NCBI GenBank assembly: GCA_963682025.1
Contig: OY821518.1
Coordinates: forward strand, 18,140,422 to 18,204,421
DNA: 64,000 nucleotides
Reading direction: 5' to 3'
From: Cordilura impudica
Lineage: Eukaryota > Arthropoda > Insecta > Diptera > Scathophagidae
Shown: one piece after another, positions 57,226 through 64,000 of the stretch
Position numbering within the stretch: the stretch's first letter is position 1
How the letters are laid out: the number at the start of each line of letters is the position of its first letter
The notes under the pieces: generated by a model
What the model was told of the DNA's origin: nothing
The model's database searches: none
Seen by the model: the letters and a program-made list of their open reading frames with translations, nothing else
Program-made: the position numbers and the translations under genes

Positions 57226-57530
57226 TTTTCATTATTATTATTTTTCTAGCTTGTAAGTTTTTTTTTTTTTTTTTTTTTACTAATATTAAGTTTATAACTT
57301 TATTTTAAGAGATTACTCTATCGTTATGGCTAGCCTATGGAGCAAGGGCGTTTTTTCTTTTTCTCATTCAATATCATACCCTTACTGTCAAGTTTGTTAC
57401 TGTAAATTACTCTTTCATAGTTTTAAGACATTATTTTATAATCTTAAATTTTCTTTATTTAATGTATTTATTTTTTTTTTTTTTCTGTTACTATTTGCAT
57501 AAAAAATCTCAATAAATATTAAATTAATTT

Positions 57531-57956
57531 TAAAATTAATTTTACTTTCAAATGAAAATTTACCAGTTGAAAAGTATCAGTTTTACAATTTTTTGGCCGT
57601 TTTTACCCCACAAAGACTCGAATTTGGAGTAAAATAATTTTTTTATTTTTATTTTTTTTTAGTAAACTAAATATTTGCTTTCTCCATTTTTACCAAAGAA
57701 AATTATTATTATTTATTCATTTCAAATATGATATGCCAAAAACTAAAAAAAAAATTCGTTTTTTTACATTCTTAAAATCATATTGAAAGATTCGTTCTTA
57801 CCAATTATAGCACTCTTTCTTTATTGCTTTTTAACAGCAGTATTCATTAAGCACAAAGTTGTCGTGAATGCAACATAAAATATTTATAAACTTTTATAAA
57901 AAAAAAACCAACATCTTTACAATATCCAAATCCAAAGAAACAAGCAGAGTCCCTTT
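57531..57956. other. AT-rich stretch without a recognised gene
   Basis: No repeat or coding signal seen. If the exon at 57957-58055 is real, this would contain its 3' UTR on the minus strand. Confidence 0.4.
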
Positions 57957-58055
57957 TTAAAACTTATTTCGTTGTCCTGGCAATTTATTCCACCATTCAA
58001 AAAAGATTTTGTGATCAACAGTTGCATTTAATGTTTTCTTTAGTATTGGTTGGGC
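57957..58055 (-). CDS. possible terminal exon of a host gene
   Basis: Minus strand. A pyrimidine-rich stretch and TTTTGTAG|GCC (acceptor at 58057-58056) are followed by 33 open codons, AQPILKKTLNATVDHKIF... ending LPGQRNKF and TAA at 57957-57959. The peptide looks protein-like and is not part of any repeat in this window. An upstream stretch (about 58230-58140, minus strand) reads FRYGFRPPPQQPLSFNGG before a GGTAAAAT donor, but its phase does not fit this exon, so I cannot join them. I do not recognise the protein. Chance is a real alternative. Confidence 0.3.
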   Translation of the reverse strand, partial: AQPILKKTLNATVDHKIFFEWWNKLPGQRNKF

Positions 58056-58230
58056 CTACAAAATAATACAAAACAACAATATTTCTATTTATTTTTTTTT
58101 TTATTAAAATTTTACCAAAAATATAAAGCCTCAATTCTAATTGGAAGAGGTTTTTCCCTCCATTAAATGATAGCGGCTGCTGTGGTGGTGGACGAAATCC
58201 GTACCGAAACTCATGGGCATATAGTTATTG

Positions 58231-59693
58231 TATGTTTTTGTTTTTTCTGGCATAAACTTTCAATGTTAAATGCTTGAAATATATTTCAGCCACAAATATA
58301 AAATACAGGAAATTGTAGACACGCGTTAGTGGCGGTAGTTTTTTGATGATGTTTATGATGTTGATGGTTTGGTGGTTATTGCAATAGACATGCTTACAAA
58401 TAAATATTAAGGCTAAAATAGCCAGACGTTAAAGTGAGGTACACACTCTTATAGATACGAGTAGACAGACAGATAGATAAGCAGGCTGACTGCATCAAAT
58501 TAGAAAATGTTGTTGATGAAGACTAAAGTGTGTGTGTGTATGTGAACTTATGTTTGGTTTATTTGGGGTTTGATATGCAGCCTGCTAGTAATTATATTCT
58601 TCAGATATAAAATTATGCTAAATTCTCCCTTAAAGTATATATTCAGATATTTGAGCATAAATTTAGCATAAAAATGTAGCTGGAAATATAACAAGTAATA
58701 TAATTGCAATTATTTGTTAATCATAGACTTAACGCCAGAGCAATCAGAAACTTATTGTTTTCTTTTGAGAGCAAAATTAATTTTATTTAAATTATATTTT
58801 ATTGATTGGAGCTCGTATTATCTGTCATAATGAAAAAATAGCATTAAGAGATGTGGAAGTCAGAAGTACTAAAGCTATGCATTAATTATTATAATAAAAA
58901 AAAATGCAAAGGCATTGAAAACAGTCTGCCAACTTTATAGAAATCATGAATAAATGTAATTTAATTATGAAAATTTGTTGCAATAAAATCAGTAGGATTT
59001 AATAATATTAATGTTAAACAACTTTCTATCCATAATATTGTTGTTTGTTGATGCCTGAAGCAACTGCCATCCATCTTTTTGAATTTATTTTTTTTTTAGT
59101 TACAAAATTAATACTCATTTAGTAACATTTATTAATATATAGTATATGTTATTGACGTATGTACACAAAATTCGATTATATTATCATTATATTTTTGTAT
59201 TGGTTACAACATCAACAACAAAAAGTTTTCAAATAAAAACAATTAAACTTTTCTTCACATACGAAGTATGACACTTCAATATAAATAAAGGCACAAATGT
59301 TGCCTGTTTCGTTGTATGTATGTATGTATATGTTCTTCGTTAATATTAGCATCATCCATCATTGTAATTCATCAGCATCAGAGTCTCTGCTAGCTCCTCC
59401 TACTGGTACTATTTAACACAACACATTTGCAAAAAAAAAAATAAAATGAACCCGTATACAGAGAATACTCATTGCTTTACATTGTTCATCATGTTTTGTG
59501 TGTGTATAAACTTGGAAAGTCCTCATATAAAAGAGTAGCTGTTTATATTCTAGTGTCAACAAAATATGCTATTTTATACCAGCGCTGCTTTTTTTACATT
59601 ATGTGTCTGATATGCTCAAGAAGTATTTAGAATTTTATGTTTGATTTGCCATTTGTTTGGTGTAAAAATTTTTAATCCACAAATTTATATAAT
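58231..59693. other. intergenic or intronic stretch without a recognised gene
   Basis: Only low-complexity tracts: GTGTGTGTGTATGTG near 58529, (GTAT)n near 59317 and AT-rich runs. Nothing supports a gene or a mobile element. Confidence 0.4.
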
Positions 59694-60108
59694 ACTAGCT
59701 GAGTCCGGTCCGCGTTGCTGGCCCGAAGAAAACATCTGGATTTTATATTGCATCTAAATTTTAATACCGAGTGTCGGGCAAAAGTAAAGCATAATAATAT
59801 TATGAATATGACTGAAAAAAAATATACGTTTTCTTGAATATTTTAACACCAGCGCCACCTACAGGTGAAAAACTTTGTCAGCAACTTTAGTTTTATGTAC
59901 ATAATATATGTTGCGAATTTGAGCTAAATTGGACCGTAAATAAATTTTTCGGGAAAATCTCGACCCCAGCGCCACCTATCGGGTACAAAAAAAAGTTTTG
60001 CAAATCGGAGAACCAAAGGAACATATGGTATGAATACGAAGTCGCTAGCGTTAGTGGTTCAACAGTTATTAGAGTACCAACATACGCACCAACGTTTTTA
60101 TATATTAA
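59694..60108 (-). mobile_element. small Helitron-like element, another family
   Basis: Left edge ACTAGCTGAGTCCGGTCCG, complement of a 3' end with a GC-rich hairpin (CGGGCC...GGACCGG) before CTAGT. It contains two similar segments CCAGCGCCACCTA (59850, 59965). The right edge abuts the next Helitron-like element, so the 5' tip is uncertain. Confidence 0.5.
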
Positions 60109-60466
60109 GATTAATAGACTAGGCGATTTCTTGTGACCGATATTTTGTTCTACCGTTTTATTCCGATTTTGGCCAAATGTATGTTAATTGAAAGTTATTT
60201 CTTTTTAGCCGTTTTTCAAATTTACAGATTTTTAAATTTTTTCTGTTATTTTAAGTAAATTGCACTAAACTTGATATTACACATACATAAGATTATACAT
60301 ATGCATGTGTGTGTTTATTAAATTTGTTGATGTGTTTGTTAATGAGTTTGTTATCTTCATTCACAATAATAATAAACCATAAAAGTGTTGGTTTGTGAAT
60401 TGGCTAAGTTCAAAAATAAAGCTGCCTAGAAATTGCACTCGAATTTCGAGCGCTGGAATCTGCTAG
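60109..60466 (+). mobile_element. short Helitron-like element (family 2), copy e
   Basis: Begins TTAATAGACTAGGCGATTTC and ends with the CTCGAATTTCGAG hairpin and CGCTGGAATCTGCTAG. It carries a small internal change in the TTAATGAAAAAATAAA part. Confidence 0.8.
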
Positions 60467-60772
60467 TAAACATTAAACTGTAGATCATATGAAGTTATAA
60501 TGCGTTCGCAGTTTCTAGTTCAATCAGCTGTCCATTGTAATTTTAATTCTCAAAAGCTACACGACTGAAAAAAGAGCATTTATTAAGATTTTTCAGAACA
60601 CTCTAAATATATGTAAAGCGTATGAAAACCTAAATTAATGCATTGGAAATTTAAAAAAATTCCGAATTTGCCAATTTTGGTTTAACAACTTTGCGTTAGG
60701 TTCTAAGGCTATGTATTTTATTTTGTCTATCAAAAAACAACAAATTTGTTACAAAAAATACAATTAAAATTA

Positions 60773-61921
60773 ACTAGCAGATTCCAGCCCTCCAAATTCG
60801 AGTGCAAATTTTATGAAATTTTATTTTTTCATTAAATAGAGACGCTAAAGTTATGCCAATTCACAAATGAACACAAAAAAAAAACTCATTTCAATTACAA
60901 ACACATTAACAAATTTAATAGACACACACATAACATTGTATAATTATACCCTATACCACTATGTGGTTTGGGTATAATGACTTTGTGCTGCTGTTTGTAA
61001 CAACCAAAAATATTTGACCTAGACCCATCTTTAATTATACCGATCGAATCAGAATCACTTTCTGAGTTGATTTAACAATGTCCGTCCGTCCGTCCGTCCG
61101 TCCGTCCGTCTGTGTGTCCATGTAAAGCTTGTAATCAAACTGCAGGTCGCAAATATGAATATATTTTGATGAAATTTGGTATATAAGCTTTTATCGGCCA
61201 TGGGATGAACGCTATTGAAATTGGTGAGAATCGGTCCATGTTCAGACCTAGCCCCCATACAAATTACCCATATGAAATCGACATAAATTGCCATAAGATC
61301 CAAATTGTCATATAGATCTTACTCAAATTGGGTTTGTATGCGTTCATTACAACCACTAATGAGTAGTCCAAAAATGATCCCTTTGACCCCATATAGAGCT
61401 GCTTCCCGATCTTCAGTTAAATCTATTAAAAAACAAAAATATTGCACTGATTCTCCTCAAATTTTGTTTGTACATATTTTTGCAAAATACAAGAGACTTT
61501 ACCAAACATGATCAGGATCGGTCCATTTTTGGACCTAGTCCCTTTATAGATATAGCATCCGATATGAACTTCTTCATATCTGCAGCCAAAAAAATTAATA
61601 AAAATCGCACTCAAATTTGGTTTATGCTTATTTTCTATATCGAAGTAGTTGGACCGAAAGATAGGGTCTCTAAACCATGGTATAGGGTATCATATAGTCG
61701 GTCTAGACCGACCATAATTTTCTTACTTGTTTTATATATGTGTTAGTAGAAGCTTTAAATGCAATTTACTCAAAATAAAGGGAAAAATAAAAAATGTGTA
61801 AATCTGCAAACCCGCTAAAAAGAAATACCTTTCAAATAATATACGACTAGTCAAAATCGGGATAAAATTGTAGAACAAAACATAGGTCACAAGAAATCGC
61901 CTAGCCTATTAATATAATAGA
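60773..61921 (-). mobile_element. short Helitron-like element (family 2), copy f, split by mini-me copy 7
   Basis: Starts ACTAGCAGATTCCAGCCC, is interrupted at 60946 and resumes at 61731 with ATATGTGTTAGTAG, ending CGCCTAGCCTATTAATA and TAGA at 61921. Without the insertion about 364 bp. Confidence 0.85.
60946..61730 (+). mobile_element. mini-me/DINE-1-like element, copy 7
   Basis: Complete copy from ATACCCTATACCAC to TTTCTTACTTGT with (GTCC)n at about 61080-61110. Because it lies inside a known repeat, the junctions define its ends: ...GTATAATT | element | TTATATATGTG..., with no evident target duplication. Confidence 0.9.
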
Positions 61922-62656
61922 TACTACATAAACTAAAACAAAAGTATTTTTTATAGTGATGTATAAACATTAGGGTGGCCCTTTTTTATATGGAAGGGAA
62001 AAAATGTTCGAATTTAAAATCTCACCCCTTAGCGAAAAACTGAGAAACACAAAGTTTTGGGTCAATCAAAAAAAATTTATAGCTACCTCAACGCGTCTGA
62101 ATATTTCATGACTTTTTTTTTTCAGATTTTACGAAAATTTCGTTCTATAGTTTAATTTTTTCGACAAGCTGTTATATAAGTCGACTTCAGTACTAAATAA
62201 TCCCTTCAAAAGGCTGTAAAGCTTAAAGATAGAAGAAAAAGTCGCCAAAAAATAACAAATGCCCTACACCACTTTTGCGCCAAAAAAAATACGTCCTGAA
62301 ATTTGACGCAAATTTTTTCAAACTTTAAGAAATTAATTAAAACCATCATTTTTGTTTTGGTCCCTATACCTATAAATACTCAAAAAGGAAGTATTGTTTT
62401 ATTATCAAAGCAGTGAGACCAAACATGGAAAATTTTGTTGATAAAATTTTGAGGACTCCTTTTTTAAGTTTTAAAAAGTTTTCTTAAACAAAATTTAACA
62501 AAATAGATCCATTTTTGCTCTAAGGTGTTGGTAAGTATACGTAAGAGATTAACTATGTGAATCTTTAAGTAAATTTATGTGCTATAATTTTTTTTACAAA
62601 GCATTTTTTTTAGCAGATTTCGAGAAAAATTATTTTTTTTTGTGAAATATTCAGTA

Positions 62657-62998
62657 TATCGCACCTGTACCTCTAAAGTGAGTCAACTCAAAATTTTTCA
62701 ACTTTCACTTTTTGCAAGAAAACAATAAACAGTGGTCATATCTAACCACTGTAAAAATTTTAAATCGTTTTTTCTAGTTTTCCGCACAAACATAGAGTTG
62801 TAACCCTATTTGTGTTATAAGAGTAGCTTCTTTAGAATCCACTAAAAAGACATATTTTGATTTGCAGCCAAAAAACTTGTTAATTTTGATGATCACTGAA
62901 AAAATCGCAAAAACAACTACTGTTGTATACTTGTTATTCGCAATTCTTTACAATGAAGCAACTGTTTTTAAATTTTATAGTAAATATTAAAAATAGTT
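62657..62998 (-). mobile_element. truncated copy of the 0.6-kb MITE at 12713-13308
   Basis: Left end TATCGCACCTGTACCTCTAA, then segments in reverse order to the first copy (TTTTTGCAAGAAAAC..., GTGATCATCAAAATTAAC-type), stopping before the other terminal repeat. Nested in hAT-like MITE copy 3. Confidence 0.75.
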
Positions 62999-63451
62999 TA
63001 TCAGTTTTCCACTTTTAAATGCTATATTTTATTATAATAGTCTATGTATTCGAAAAAGAATTGTATGACCCCTATATTCCTCTTGGACTTGGGGTCACAT
63101 ATGACTCCAAACTTATAAAAAACAATTTGTTAAAAAAATTCAAATGTTTTGTAAGTGGTATTTAATTTTTAGATGTGACGCTAAAATATAATAACCAAAT
63201 GTGCGGGTCTTCCATCCTCGAAATTTGCAATAAATCGAACAACGCTAACCCATGACCTGACGACTCCAAAATTTGAATTTGGCATACTTAGAAAAATTAA
63301 TTTTTCTAGTAAACTAGATGAAACCCTTACTTTGGGTTGGGAAATAAAATTGTTCTTTATTTTACCATTTTTTATGATTTGATGTTTATGATGATTTTAT
63401 AATTTGACGTCATTAACATATTTGGACCTGGCGCAAAATGGTACCAAGCTA

Positions 63452-64000
63452 ACGGGTGATTTTTTTGAGGTTAGGATTTTCATGCATTAGTATTTGACAG
63501 ATCACGTGGGATTTCAGACATGGTGTCAAAGAGAAAGATGCTCAGTATGCTTTGACATTTCATCATGAATAGACTTACTAACGAGCAACGCTTGCAAATC
63601 ATTGAATTTTATTACAAAAATCAGTGTTCGGTTCGAAATGTGTTTCGCGCTTTACGTCCGATTTATGGTCTCCATAATCGACCAAGTGAGCAAACAATTA
63701 ATGCGATTGTGACCAAGTTTCGCACTCAGTTTACTTTATTGGACATTAAACCAACCACACGAATGCGTACAGTGCGTACAGAAGAGAATATTGCGTCTGT
63801 TTCTGAGAGTGTTACTGAAGACCGTGAAATATCGATTCGTCGCCGTTCGCAGCAATTGGGTTTGTGTTATTCGACCACATGGAAGATTTTACGCAAAGAT
63901 CTTGGTGTAAAACCGTATAAAATACAGCTCGTGCAAGAACTGAAGCCGAACGATCTGCCACAACGTCTAATTTTCAGTGAATGGGCCCTAGAAAAGTTGG
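63452..64000 (+). mobile_element. mariner-type element, second copy, cut by the window edge
   Basis: Starts ACGGGTGATTTTTTTGAGG after TA (63450-63451). All 549 visible bases align without gaps to 42793-43341 with three substitutions. Confidence 0.95.
63565..64000 (+). CDS. Tc1/mariner-superfamily transposase, second copy, 3' part outside the window
   Basis: Starts with the same ATG and protein (MNRLTNEQRLQIIEFYYKNQ) as 42906-43991, with Gln to Lys at residue 20 or so, one silent change (CTC for CTA) and Met to Ile near residue 90. Open to the window edge (145 codons). No stop or shift, so possibly a second active or recently active copy. The catalytic domain lies outside the window. Confidence 0.9.
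   Translation, partial: MNRLTNEQRLQIIEFYYKNQCSVRNVFRALRPIYGLHNRPSEQTINAIVTKFRTQFTLLDIKPTTRMRTVRTEENIASVSESVTEDREISIRRRSQQLGLCYSTTWKILRKDLGVKPYKIQLVQELKPNDLPQRLIFSEWALEKL

Larger units (their letters stand above)
61971..64000 (+). mobile_element. hAT-like MITE, copy 3, interrupted; right end outside the window
   Basis: Left end TAGGGTGGCCC at 61971, same orientation as 5067-6503, and continuing homology through GACGTCATTAACATATTTGGACC near 63400. Two insertions: a truncated MITE at 62657-62998 and the mariner-type element from 63452. The right terminal repeat is expected beyond position 64000. Confidence 0.8.

Overview
The window looks like repeat-dense intergenic or intronic DNA from a higher (cyclorrhaphan) fly, possibly a calyptrate. 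It is very AT-rich. It carries many copies of a mini-me/DINE-1-like repeat with a (GTCC)n microsatellite, plus Transib, piggyBac, Jockey, Penelope, Harbinger, Merlin and Tc1/mariner sequences, a mixture typical of dipterans. I find no complete host gene. The only host-like coding signal is one possible short terminal exon near 58.0 kb on the minus strand. The species assignment is inference.
Layout. 0-8 kb: a hAT-like MITE interrupted by a Penelope fragment with a hammerhead-like motif, a decayed non-LTR element split by a second copy of the same MITE (8-bp duplication, 5067-6503), and a Tc1 relic. 8-13 kb: a mini-me copy, a Helitron-like element built of two kinds of tandem arrays, a short Helitron-like element and a 0.6-kb MITE. 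13-21 kb: mostly silent AT-rich DNA with a Merlin relic and several MITEs. 21-29 kb: a dispersed PIF/Harbinger element (transposase pieces on +, Myb-like gene on -) broken up by a Penelope 3' part, satellite-like DNA and a mini-me copy, then a second decayed mini-me copy, a foldback with hammerhead-like motifs and a pogo/Tigger relic. 29-36 kb: mini-me, Helitron-like and Jockey relics.
36.4-44.6 kb: one Helitron-like element that has received a non-LTR element, a piggyBac element and an intact mariner-type element. 45.0-52.1 kb: the most interesting unit. Mariner ends with a TA duplication enclose two Transib elements, the transposon group related to RAG1. The first Transib has both ends, each with a 7-23-9 arrangement like a V(D)J recombination signal, and a CGGCG target duplication. 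The second begins immediately after that CGGCG, in the opposite orientation.
53-57.5 kb: a 5'-truncated Jockey element with zinc-knuckle ORF1 and endonuclease/RT ORF2. 57.5-64 kb: the possible host exon, more small Helitron-like and mini-me elements (one nested in another), a third hAT-like MITE, and at the right edge a second copy of the mariner-type element that differs from the first at only 3 of 549 compared bases.
No operons, tRNAs, rRNAs or CRISPR arrays are visible. The elements do not form a pathway. What links them is nesting, which gives a relative insertion order. The only gene that looks able to make its full protein is the mariner-type transposase at 42906-43991; its twin at 63565 is open to the window edge.
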